Below, piece after piece: positions 44,153 through 51,717 of a DNA stretch of 64,000 nucleotides. The stretch spans positions 1,155,451-1,219,450 of the forward strand of contig NZ_CP100355.1 in NCBI RefSeq assembly GCF_024204665.1, in the 5' to 3' direction. Below the pieces are notes generated by a model. It was not told the DNA's origin and did not search any database. It worked only from the letters and a program-made list of their open reading frames with translations. Each line of letters starts with the position of its first letter. The stretch's first letter is position 1. This DNA is from Natronosalvus rutilus. Lineage in GTDB: Archaea > Halobacteriota > Halobacteria > Halobacteriales > Natrialbaceae. The position numbers were made by a program, and so were the translations under genes.

Positions 44153-45367
44153 ATGAGCAAGTACGACGACCTCTTCGACGACACCGCCCCGACCGAGAGC
44201 GTGTTTGCCGACAAGGGGGCGCTCGATCCGCTGGCCGACCCCGCCGAGATTGTCGCCCGTGAGGCCCAGGAACGTGAGTTAGCGACCATCCTGAACGGCG
44301 TCCACGAGGGATATCTGCCGCCGACGGTCTCAATCTATGGGCCACCCGGCACCGGGAAGACGCTGACGGCGCGACGGGTGACCCAGGAGTTCGCCGCTCG
44401 TCACGACCAGGTCGCTGTCGAGTACGTCAATCTCAAGGAGTGTCGGACGATCTTCAGCGCGGCCAATGAGATCTGTGTTGCGTTGACCGGCGAGAAAAAG
44501 AAGGCGTACGTGGGACTGGATGGGGTGTTTGAGGCAATCTGGGAGGCCCTCGAGGCCTACCCCGCGTGGACGGTGGTGATCCTCGATGAGATCGACCAGC
44601 TCCAACACGACACCAACTATGACCCTAACGACTTTTTCTATCGCCTGTTGCGCGGGGAGGGCAAACTCAAACGCGAGATCAACCTCTCGCTCTGGCTGTT
44701 GAGTAATCAACTGATGGAAGTCGACCTGCGTCTGGACAGTCGGGTCGAGAGCGCGATGAGCGACGAGGCGGTCTTTTTCCCGCCGTATGAAAAGACAGCG
44801 TTACAGGCGGTGTTGGAACCACGCCTCAAGCAGGCCTTCCGTGAGGGGGCTCTCCCCGAGGCGGTTCGAACCTATGGCATTGCGAACGCCGCCATGCGCT
44901 GGGGGGATGCTCGAAAAGCACTCACGCTGTTTCGCCAGGCCGGCGAGACGGCGAACGAGCAGGCCCTCGAGACGGTGACAGGTGAGTGCATCGACGTGAA
45001 CCTCGAGCACGTCGAGAAGGCGATGATCGTCGAGCAACTGTCCCGGTTACCGCTCCAACATATCCTCGTTCTCAGAGCCATCACCTCGTGGATCGAGGAC
45101 GCGACGGGCGAGATCAGTCAGCCAGTGACGACCGCGCAGATCAAGCAAGGGTATGACCAGTTTGAGATTCCATCAGCGGCGAGGATCGGCGATCGAGCGA
45201 TTCGGGATGTCCTCACTGATCTCGAGACGATGGGCCTGATCGAGACGTGGATCGAATCGAAGGGTCGGGAGGGGCGGGTCAAACAGATCCAGACCACGTT
45301 CGATCCGACGTGGGTAGCGGAGGCCAACGCGGCGCGTAACGTCCACAACACTCCTGATGCGGAGTGA
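44153..45367 (+). CDS. orc1/cdc6: Orc1/Cdc6-type replication initiator (AAA+ ATPase)
   Basis: A 404-residue protein. Seen: Walker A GPPGTGKT (63-70), Walker B VVILDEIDQL (DEID 145-148), sensor 1 LWLLSN, sensor 2 region RWGDARKALTLFRQAGE and a C-terminal winged helix (about 320-390). Known: Orc1/Cdc6 proteins bind origins and load the MCM helicase; haloarchaea keep many copies, with divergent ones on plasmids and integrated elements. Start at 44153 (MSKYDDLFDD) is the family's usual N-terminus; the longer frame to 43700 is not conserved-looking. Neighbours suggest an integrated plasmid module rather than the main chromosomal origin. Confidence 0.92.
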   Translation: MSKYDDLFDDTAPTESVFADKGALDPLADPAEIVAREAQERELATILNGVHEGYLPPTVSIYGPPGTGKTLTARRVTQEFAARHDQVAVEYVNLKECRTIFSAANEICVALTGEKKKAYVGLDGVFEAIWEALEAYPAWTVVILDEIDQLQHDTNYDPNDFFYRLLRGEGKLKREINLSLWLLSNQLMEVDLRLDSRVESAMSDEAVFFPPYEKTALQAVLEPRLKQAFREGALPEAVRTYGIANAAMRWGDARKALTLFRQAGETANEQALETVTGECIDVNLEHVEKAMIVEQLSRLPLQHILVLRAITSWIEDATGEISQPVTTAQIKQGYDQFEIPSAARIGDRAIRDVLTDLETMGLIETWIESKGREGRVKQIQTTFDPTWVAEANAARNVHNTPDAE

Positions 45368-45667
45368 TGGCCTCCCGCGGCCGATCCAGAGATCCCGGAC
45401 GAGGAGTATTGAAATCTGTCTGTTCACGCAATGGAAAATGCCCGAGGCGTCTGTTTTACTCGTGGTGGTTGTGGCTGACCGGTGCAGTCCCTTTTCGTCG
45501 ACGGTGGCAGCACAAACCTATGGCTTTCGTTGCGGACTGCAGGGTCCACGCCGGGACGCCGCCGTTGATGGCAAAGCTTTATTCTCTCAAGTCGCGTGCT
45601 AGATTCTGCCACATCTGGCCCGATATGGATGGGCGGTGGTGATCACTGGCCCACCAGGGGGAAAGCC

Positions 45668-46072
45668 ATGCGACCGGACTTACAAAACCGACGGCGGGAA
45701 CTGTGGAAACGAGTCGTCATCCTCGGCGAGGACGAACAGGACGTGATCACCGACCTCGCCGAGACGTATGACGTCGCCGAGGACACCATCGCGGAGGATC
45801 TGTCGACCATGGAGACGTGGCTCTCGGACCTGTACCGCTCGGGCAAGGCGCGAGACGTCTCCCCGCTGGTCGAACTGCAAGAGATTCGCCATCGGCTCCA
45901 CCAGATGGCCGAGGAAGCCCAGGCGGCCGGGGAGCTGGCGCTCGAACTCAAGATTCGAAAGGAGTTGACCCGGACCATCGACCAGGAACAGCGAATCGGC
46001 CAAACCGTCAAACTCGAGGTCGAGAAATCCCGGCAGGAAAAATTGATGGATGATGTCGGATTCCAACTATAG
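45668..46072 (+). CDS. helix-turn-helix/coiled-coil protein of plasmid or viral type
   Basis: A 134-residue protein. Seen: an N-terminal DNA-binding-like unit (QDVITDLAETYDVAEDTIAEDLSTMETWL, residues ~25-54) and a long charged helix (about 65-125, AEEAQAAGELALELKIRKELTRT). The arrangement resembles small terminase-type or replication-accessory proteins, but I cannot name the family. The start at 45668 gives MRPDLQNRRREL. About 300 bases of non-coding DNA separate it from orc1/cdc6. Confidence 0.65.
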   Translation: MRPDLQNRRRELWKRVVILGEDEQDVITDLAETYDVAEDTIAEDLSTMETWLSDLYRSGKARDVSPLVELQEIRHRLHQMAEEAQAAGELALELKIRKELTRTIDQEQRIGQTVKLEVEKSRQEKLMDDVGFQL

Positions 46073-46307
46073 CTCGTCCTCGAAACCTGGAAGTTCCGAG
46101 GGGTCTCCTTCTCAGGTGTGTCCCCCATGGACAGTCGTCGTCTTCGGTGTGCAGTACAGTGGGTCTCTTGTAGTGACTGCCGACGACTGCTCGATCGATC
46201 CACTAGCCAGTAACTACCCCACCAACAACCCGTTCCAGCGCGCGGTTCAGTTATTTGTTTGAGATGTCTGGCCTCTCTCGAGGGAGCCTATCGAACCCTG
46301 TCCATGG

Positions 46308-47213
46308 TCATCCGAGGACGTCAGCTGTCTCCGGTGGCTTCGTGTCGGCCCCCTTGGTTTCGCCTGGAATCTCCGCGTCCGTCGGGATGATTAGTCGGCG
46401 TTCGGTGTACTCGAGGCCGTTCTTGCGTTCCGTGCGTTTGCGGACGGCGAGACGGTTGTTCGAGAGGTCGAGGACGGCGTCGATAGTTCGCGAGACGAGC
46501 TTTTTGGCATACGAATCACTGACGCCCGGTTCCTGGCGGCGGATCCAGTGTTTCAGGTCGCTGGCTTTGACGTACTCCCTGATCGAGGTACAGCCGTTCG
46601 TCCAGGGGTCGTCACCCACACTCGAGTCTGTCCGTGCCTTCCACAGGTTCGCCGCGAGTCTCGTGGGGAGGGCGTTCGTCGTCGAACGCAGCATGTCCGC
46701 GTCCATTCGGGCGAGTTGCTGGATGGGGAGGAGATCGCCGTGAGTAAGTGTTGGTGAACCCCCACGCTTGAGGGGATCGTCGTGATCGGGCAGGCGGACG
46801 TAGGTTTGTCCACTTTCCTTGGTGAAGCGCTCGAGGTAGTCGCCGACGACGTTGATATCTTCGGGGTCGACCAGCTCGTCACGGAGGTGGGCGCCCTTCT
46901 CGAGTTCGCGTGCCTGGAGTTCCTCGATCCGGGCTTTGTTGGTTCCCGTCCGTTTGCGGGTGGCCTCGGCGAGGGCCGTGGTCTGGGTGAGGGTTGTGTC
47001 GTGGGTCTCGAGGCGGTCGTGGAGATCTGTGGTTTCGCGTTCGAGGGCCGCGTTTGCAGTTTGGAGGTCGTGAATCTCGCTTTCGAGGGTCGCGATCGTC
47101 TCCTGGGCGCGCTCGAGGTCGGTCTCCAGGCTTGCGACGCGGTCGGTGAGGTGGTCGTTTTCGTGTTCGAGGGCAGCGAGGCGGTCGTGGATGGCCTCGA
47201 GGCCCTCACACAT
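46308..47213 (-). CDS. coiled-coil protein of a plasmid-type operon
   Basis: A 301-residue protein. Seen: a long coiled coil (residues ~5-110) of ENDHLTDRVASLETDLERAQ-type heptads, then a globular C-terminal half with DLLPIQQLARMDADMLRS, SIREYVKASDLKHWIRR and SYAKKLVSRTIDAVLDLSNNRL. The last segment looks like a DNA-binding helical domain. Known: similar coiled-coil proteins occur on haloarchaeal plasmids and proviruses with orc1/cdc6; the function is not established. Last gene of a four-gene operon; its ATG (47213) overlaps the preceding stop by eight bases. Confidence 0.72.
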   Translation of the reverse strand: MCEGLEAIHDRLAALEHENDHLTDRVASLETDLERAQETIATLESEIHDLQTANAALERETTDLHDRLETHDTTLTQTTALAEATRKRTGTNKARIEELQARELEKGAHLRDELVDPEDINVVGDYLERFTKESGQTYVRLPDHDDPLKRGGSPTLTHGDLLPIQQLARMDADMLRSTTNALPTRLAANLWKARTDSSVGDDPWTNGCTSIREYVKASDLKHWIRRQEPGVSDSYAKKLVSRTIDAVLDLSNNRLAVRKRTERKNGLEYTERRLIIPTDAEIPGETKGADTKPPETADVLG

Positions 47214-47427
47214 CGCAATCACCGCCGTGGCGCGGGCGATCGGTCGCGGGATCCGTGCCCCGATGGTCGAGCGTGAGCGACTCGAGGGGCTCACAGCCAC
47301 ACAGGCGCCACGCACCGTTCCGGTGTTCGTACTCACACCGAAGCCACGCACATGCCTGGTCGGATTGGGGGTCGAATACAATTTTTCGTGGGCGGCCCTC
47401 CCGTGGTGTCCACTCGAGGATGATCAT
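47206..47427 (-). CDS. small protein (DUF7568-like) of the plasmid-type operon
   Basis: A 73-residue protein. Seen: MIILEWTPREGRPRKIVFDP and QACAWLRCEYEHRNGAWRLCG, a compact beta-rich domain with four Cys (AC, RC, LCGC) that may bind a metal. It recurs beside the coiled-coil protein in haloarchaeal integrated elements as far as I can judge. Overlaps both neighbours (four bases with the gene upstream, eight with the gene downstream). Confidence 0.65.
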   Translation of the reverse strand: MIILEWTPREGRPRKIVFDPQSDQACAWLRCEYEHRNGAWRLCGCEPLESLTLDHRGTDPATDRPRHGGDCDV

Positions 47428-47543
47428 TGATTCATCGCCTCGAGGAGGGCGCAGTAGGCTCGCTCGAGGTCGCCGGGGGTGATGGGGTGCTCGAGGGTGA
47501 GGACGATTCGGGTGTCATCTTCGGTGAGGTGGATGGGGGTCAT
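47424..47543 (-). CDS. 39-residue protein of the plasmid-type operon
   Basis: Reads MTPIHLTEDDTRIVLTLEHP, then ITPGDLERAYCALLEAMNQ. Composition is typical and it is locked into the operon by one-base and four-base overlaps, which is the main support for it being a gene. Function unknown. Confidence 0.6.
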   Translation of the reverse strand: MTPIHLTEDDTRIVLTLEHPITPGDLERAYCALLEAMNQ

Positions 47544-47896
47544 CAGTTGAACCCTCCCTGAATGAATGTGGCGTCGATCAGCAGTGGTGGAGTCGTCCAC
47601 CCGCAGACGTGGTCGATGTATGTGACCCACTCGCGGACGCTTTGCAAGGAAAAGGATTCGGCGTGCTCGAGATCTCCATGGATGTGAAACCAGTAAATCG
47701 CGGCGTTGGTGGGGCGGAAGCGTTCCGGTGGGTGGTCGGTGAGGTAGACCGTTGCAGATTGTTCCTCGAGATGGTGGTGCCTGCCTTCGGTGTTCTCGCC
47801 CAGGTAGATGTAGTGAGAGTCCAGGTGCTCGAGGATGGTGGTTGGTTGTGTCGATCCGGCCGAAATGGTTTCGTGCGTGGTCGTCGTAGTCGTCAT
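47543..47896 (-). CDS. first gene of the plasmid-type operon, unknown function
   Basis: A 117-residue protein. Seen: MTTTTTTHETISAG, a Thr-rich start, then HLDSHYIYLGENTEGRHHHLE, AIYWFHIHGDLEHAES and WVTYIDHVCGWTTPP. Several His residues cluster, but no known motif is recognised. Start at 47896 is preferred to 47914 because the longer version adds only six residues and the operon's control region lies immediately upstream. Confidence 0.6.
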   Translation of the reverse strand: MTTTTTTHETISAGSTQPTTILEHLDSHYIYLGENTEGRHHHLEEQSATVYLTDHPPERFRPTNAAIYWFHIHGDLEHAESFSLQSVREWVTYIDHVCGWTTPPLLIDATFIQGGFN

Positions 47897-47991
47897 TGCC
47901 TTAACCCAAGGCACAAGGCTCGATGTTGCAGCATCGGGCCGCAGATTTTGTGGCCGCTTGTGCCTCTACTTCTGACTCTGATCGCTAGCGA

Positions 47992-48036
47992 CTTAGTACT
48001 TACTAAGACTTAGTTAGACTAACAAAGTTTAAGTAT
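47992..48036. promoter_or_regulatory. divergent operator region with two inverted repeats and a TATA box
   Basis: CTTAGTA-CT-TACTAAG (47992-48007) is a perfect 7-base inverted repeat. GTTAG-A-CTAAC (48013-48023) is a second, related one with the same TTAG/CTAA halves. TTTAAGTA (48028-48035) is the TATA box for the rightward gene at 48088. The arrangement suggests a repressor that controls the leftward operon and the rightward pair together. Confidence 0.65.
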
Positions 48037-48087
48037 TCCAGACACACAGTAAGAAACGCTAATGGCGTAACCTGTCGAAACGGATGC

Positions 48088-48243
48088 ATGGTCAAATATC
48101 AATTTCAGGTCGACGACGAGACGTGGAACGCGTGGAAAGAGACGGTTCCACGGACGAAAAGCCTCGAACAACGACTCATCGAGTTAATCGAGGCCGATAC
48201 GGACGGACGAGTGCTTGAGGATGAAGACCAAGAATCAACCTAA
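48088..48243 (+). CDS. 51-residue acidic protein, probable partner of the HNH nuclease
   Basis: Reads MVKYQFQVDDETWNAWKETV, then RTKSLEQRLIELIEAD and an acidic tail EDEDQEST. The 'DDETWNAWKETVPRxxSL' style resembles small ribbon-helix-helix/phage-type proteins of haloarchaeal viruses and plasmids. The stop overlaps the start of the nuclease gene, whose ATG is at 48221, by 23 bases in a different frame, so the two are translationally coupled. Start position is accurate to within a base or two. Inferred: a DNA-binding regulator of the module; it could be the protein that binds the adjacent inverted repeats. Confidence 0.55.
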   Translation: MVKYQFQVDDETWNAWKETVPRTKSLEQRLIELIEADTDGRVLEDEDQEST

Positions 48244-48895
48244 CGACGAGACTGCACTGGAACCCTGTCCCTATTGTGAAAGGGAGTTCCAGGGAACCAA
48301 GGGGCTTCGAATCCACATGGCCACTGTTCATGATGAACAGACGGTGGTCACCGTGCACTGTAATTGGTGTGGGACACCGGTCGAAGCCCGTGAATGGGAG
48401 GCTGACCAGCATCATTACTGCAGACGCATTTGTGGAAAAGCGTGGACCACCTATCTTCAATTAGGGGAGCGACATCCCAACTACACCGACGGAACCTCTC
48501 GAGGGCGAGACTTTCGGTGGATATCGAATGCAATCCGTATGCGGGATGGGTGCTGTCTTCGGTGTGGGGGCGTTGATGCAGGCGAAAGTGGTCGTGCGTT
48601 ACACGTTCACCATATCGTCCCCGAGAAAACGTTGCGAGCAGCCGGTGAGGATCCGCACGACCCGGCAAATTTGATTTCGGTGTGTGGGCCGTGTCACCGG
48701 ACACTGGAAGGAATGGCTCCTGAGAGCCAACGCGCGGAATGTGGCATTGAATCACCTGAGGACTTAGTACTCACTGGAGAGGCGGCTGCATGGCTCGAGA
48801 CCTTCCATGAAAAGTACAAGGTACTGAACGTGGCTCCCGATCCCTGGCCAGGAATGTTCGCCGAAGCGCAGCGCCATTTATCAGATCGAGATTAA
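48221..48895 (+). CDS. C2H2 zinc finger-HNH endonuclease
   Basis: A 224-residue protein. Seen: a C2H2 finger CPYCEREFQGTKGLRIHMATVH (residues ~16-37), a second CNWCG ... HYCRRICG zinc knuckle, then the HNH core RMRDGCCLRCGG ... ALHVHHIVPEKT ... NLISVCGPCH, giving the H-H and final C-x-x-C-H of the fold. Known: HNH nucleases cut DNA in homing, restriction and phage packaging. Combined with a small regulator in a mobile module, this fits a homing or defence nuclease. Start at 48221 rather than the TTG at 48215. Confidence 0.85.
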   Translation: MKTKNQPNDETALEPCPYCEREFQGTKGLRIHMATVHDEQTVVTVHCNWCGTPVEAREWEADQHHYCRRICGKAWTTYLQLGERHPNYTDGTSRGRDFRWISNAIRMRDGCCLRCGGVDAGESGRALHVHHIVPEKTLRAAGEDPHDPANLISVCGPCHRTLEGMAPESQRAECGIESPEDLVLTGEAAAWLETFHEKYKVLNVAPDPWPGMFAEAQRHLSDRD

Positions 48896-48979
48896 TCGTC
48901 GGATGAGAGTGTTTGAGGGATATAATGAGAACAGCACGTAGACGATGGCTACAGAAGCGATGCTAACGAGGGTAACTGT

Positions 48980-49295
48980 TTCCAAGGCCGCCAACGGGGA
49001 TTCGTTTACTCAATCGTGTCTGGCCCATATCAGTCGGTACAACGCTGAAGGTGTTGGCTCACTTGCAACGCTTTTAATCCGGAGCTGGTGACCTCGGTGG
49101 CATCGCGCTGAACAACGAATCGGTGCTACTCGAAGGTATCGAGCGCTACCTCGAGAAGTTCTGTTTCGTAGAACGTCCAACGCTCGCTTCGTCGCTCAGT
49201 GATGAACTCGGCTTGTACGGTGGGGACGTATCGTGATCGAACCGGGAGTCAGTCGGCTATGTAGGTTCCTAACTCGTCCTCGAGCACGTCGGACT
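48980..49295 (+). pseudogene. decayed partial duplicate of the ROK kinase 3' end
   Basis: This stretch matches the end of the ROK gene at 50230-50571 with scattered substitutions and small deletions: QSCLAHISRYNAEGVG, ALNNESVLLEGIERYLEKF, RPTLASSLSDELGLYG, DRTGSQSAM and the STSD-like tail reappear in mixed frames. Frameshifts and an early stop make it inactive. It probably arose by tandem duplication followed by deletion of the 5' part. Confidence 0.8.
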
Positions 49296-49572
49296 AGTTG
49301 TGCCGATAATCAGGTCGGCTCAATCGAAATCCGACTGCGTTGAACAGACTCTGCGGAATTACGGGTAAATGACCGGAGACGGTAGTAAATAGTGACGGTG
49401 GTGAGTGAATCAGGTGTTCTTCAACCGGAGTTAGCCGGTTACTATATTGGTGATTTGCACGACTCTGTTGCCCTATTGTCGAAATAGACGGTATACCCCC
49501 CTTTCGACGGTTGTCCGGCATGCAATCGATATCAGCCAAAATAATTATATGCCAGATTTGGGTGTATCTCGT
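49296..49572. other. intergenic between ROK relic and ROK gene
   Basis: About 280 bases. The last ~40 bases before 49573 are A+T-rich (ACCAAAATAATTATATG at 49545-49560) and probably hold the ROK promoter. Confidence 0.45.
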
Positions 49573-50571
49573 ATGGCTTTCGTCGCTCTCTTCGGCATTG
49601 GCAGCACCAATTTCCACTCTACTATTGGGACACCAAATGGCGATTTTATAACTGACGTATCGACCGAACCGACCCAAGCCCACCGACTCGAGACCCAACT
49701 CCTCGAGCGACTCGAGGAGTTGCAGTCGATCAGACCCCTCGATGCGGTTGCTATCTCTGCACCGGGGCTGGTAGATGCTAAGGCGGGGCACATTCAAAAG
49801 TTCGATACGCCCGCGGGCGACCTGATCGAACAGATCGATCTGCGGACGCCGATCGAAGACACGTTCGACCTGTCAGTGTATCTCGAGAACGACTGCACGG
49901 CCTCAGCACTCGGCGAGTGGTACTTTGGACGGCGTGAGGATCACGACTGTCTCCTCCACCTCACGTTTGGGACGGGGATCGGTGGTGGCGTCGTCGATCG
50001 TGGTCATCCCCTTCGAGGTGAATCAGCCCAGGCCGGGGAGTTCGGACTCTTGTCGGTGGCTCCCGAGAGCGACCTCTCGAGTACCGGGGTCACCGGTGCC
50101 TGGGAGGCGTTCTGTTCGGGTCGGGGCATTCCACAATATGTGACTCATCGACTCGAGACCGATGACGAGTGGTCGTCAGATGAGAGTGCGTTCACGCGAA
50201 CGGTGGCCGAGGACGACGAGCTCTCCGCGCCCGCAGTCTTCGAGGCCGTCCATGCGGGCGATCAGTTCGCGCAATCGTGTTTAGAGCAGATAAGTCGCTA
50301 CAACGCCGCCGGCATCGGCACGCTCTGTAATGCGTTCAATCCCGGGCTAGTGACTCTCGGTGGTGGCGTGGCACTGAACAATGAGGAATGGATACTCGAG
50401 GGCATCGAGTGCCACCTCGCGGAATTCTGTTTCGTCGATCGGCCGACGCTTGCCTTTTCGCCCCTCGGAGAGGAAATCGGCTTGTATGGGGCGTTGGGAA
50501 CGTATCGTGATCGATCCGGGAGTCAGTCAGCGGTGGAGGTTCCCAACCCGGCCACGAGCACGTCGGACTAA
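49573..50571 (+). CDS. ROK-family sugar kinase
   Basis: A 332-residue protein. Seen: MAFVALFGIGSTNFHSTIG (N-terminal phosphate-binding motif), ISAPGLVDAKAG, LENDCTASALGEWYFG (catalytic Asp in the E-N-D block) and LTFGTGIGGGVVDRG, then LGGGVALNN. Known: ROK kinases phosphorylate glucose, N-acetylglucosamine or ManNAc. The usual zinc motif C-x-C-G-x-x-G-C is absent: the corresponding stretch reads VTGAWEAFCSGRGI. Start 49573 (MAFVAL) was chosen; the longer frame is not ROK-like. Inferred: sugar activation for the adjacent glycan genes. Confidence 0.85.
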   Translation: MAFVALFGIGSTNFHSTIGTPNGDFITDVSTEPTQAHRLETQLLERLEELQSIRPLDAVAISAPGLVDAKAGHIQKFDTPAGDLIEQIDLRTPIEDTFDLSVYLENDCTASALGEWYFGRREDHDCLLHLTFGTGIGGGVVDRGHPLRGESAQAGEFGLLSVAPESDLSSTGVTGAWEAFCSGRGIPQYVTHRLETDDEWSSDESAFTRTVAEDDELSAPAVFEAVHAGDQFAQSCLEQISRYNAAGIGTLCNAFNPGLVTLGGGVALNNEEWILEGIECHLAEFCFVDRPTLAFSPLGEEIGLYGALGTYRDRSGSQSAVEVPNPATSTSD

Positions 50572-50772
50572 GCGTCACGCCCCACGTTCGGATGGGGTAG
50601 AATCCGACTGATTGAGATTGCGATTATTCACGGCCTGCTCGAGCTTGAGGCCATTTATGTGCCTATTACTAGATGGGAGAAGAAATACTAATAACTTGAA
50701 TGAACTTATGCATCCCATTCGGAAACAATCAATGTCAGAAAGTATTTACGTAGATATTCCATTCTTTGGTGC

Positions 50773-51699
50773 ATGGAAAACCAACGTGTTCTGGTAACTG
50801 GGGGAGCCGGATTTATCGGTTCGAATCTTGCGAATGCCCTCTCATCAGACAATGATGTAATCGTTGTTGACGACGAATATCTGGGAACGCCTGAGAACCT
50901 CTCTGCTGACGTCGAGTACGTGAAGGCGAGCGTCCTCGAGGACGATCTCCCAACGGACGTCGATGTCGTCTATCACCTCGCCGCGCTTTCATCATATGCG
51001 ATGCACGAGGAGGATCCCTGTCAGGGGGCACGAGTGAACATTGAGGGGTTCGTCAACGTCGTCGAGCAAGCTCGCCAGGATGGGTGTGATACGGTCGTGT
51101 ATGCCTCAACGTCCTCAATCTACGGCAGTCGGACCGAACCCTCACCTGAAGCGATGGACGTGACCGTGAACACCGGCTACGAGGCGTCGAAGCTGGCTCG
51201 TGAACGCTACGCCGAGTACTTCTCGAACCACTATGGGATGACAATGGCCGGCATGCGCTTCTTCTCGGTATACCAGGGCTACGGTGGCGCTGAAGAACAC
51301 AAAGGTGAGTACGCGAACGTGATCGCACAGTTCGCTGACGATATTGCGAACGGAGAGTCGCCCGTTATCTATGGAGACGGCACCCAGACGCGGGATTTCA
51401 CACACGTCTCCGATATTGTCCACGGTCTCGAGTTAGCCGGTGAGCACAAACTCGATGGCATCTATAATCTCGGCACCGGGGAGGCCTACGACTTCAATAC
51501 CGTTGTGGAGTTACTCAACCAGGAACTTGGGACCGAGGTCGAACCCGAGTATGTTGAGAATCCGATCCCGGACTCCGTGTACGTCCACGATACGTGTGCT
51601 GATTCAACGAAAATCCGCGAGGAAACCGGCTGGGAGCCGGCGGTTATGTTCAAAGAGGGAATTCGTGAAGTGTGTGCGGTATACATTCCTGACGTTTAA
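50773..51699 (+). CDS. NAD-dependent nucleotide-sugar epimerase/dehydratase
   Basis: A 308-residue short-chain dehydrogenase of the extended type. Seen: N-terminal VTGGAGFIGSNLANAL (G-x-x-G-x-x-G), VYHLAALSSYAMHEEDP, VYASTSSIYG, catalytic YEASK, and GDGTQTRDFTHVSDIVHGL. Known: the extended SDR family contains UDP-glucose 4-epimerases, dTDP-glucose dehydratases and relatives; the exact sugar cannot be told. The flippase starts 18 bases after its stop, so it belongs to the glycan operon. Confidence 0.9.
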   Translation: MENQRVLVTGGAGFIGSNLANALSSDNDVIVVDDEYLGTPENLSADVEYVKASVLEDDLPTDVDVVYHLAALSSYAMHEEDPCQGARVNIEGFVNVVEQARQDGCDTVVYASTSSIYGSRTEPSPEAMDVTVNTGYEASKLARERYAEYFSNHYGMTMAGMRFFSVYQGYGGAEEHKGEYANVIAQFADDIANGESPVIYGDGTQTRDFTHVSDIVHGLELAGEHKLDGIYNLGTGEAYDFNTVVELLNQELGTEVEPEYVENPIPDSVYVHDTCADSTKIREETGWEPAVMFKEGIREVCAVYIPDV

Positions 51700-51717
51700 T
51701 TTATTACTATATTTCTG

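Noticed and set aside
46782..47276. 164-residue + frame opposite the coiled-coil gene
   Set aside because: Gly/Val-rich mirror of a coiled-coil coding strand, a common artefact.
50612..50797. 61-residue + frame before the epimerase
   Set aside because: Overlaps the epimerase start in another frame; no domain.
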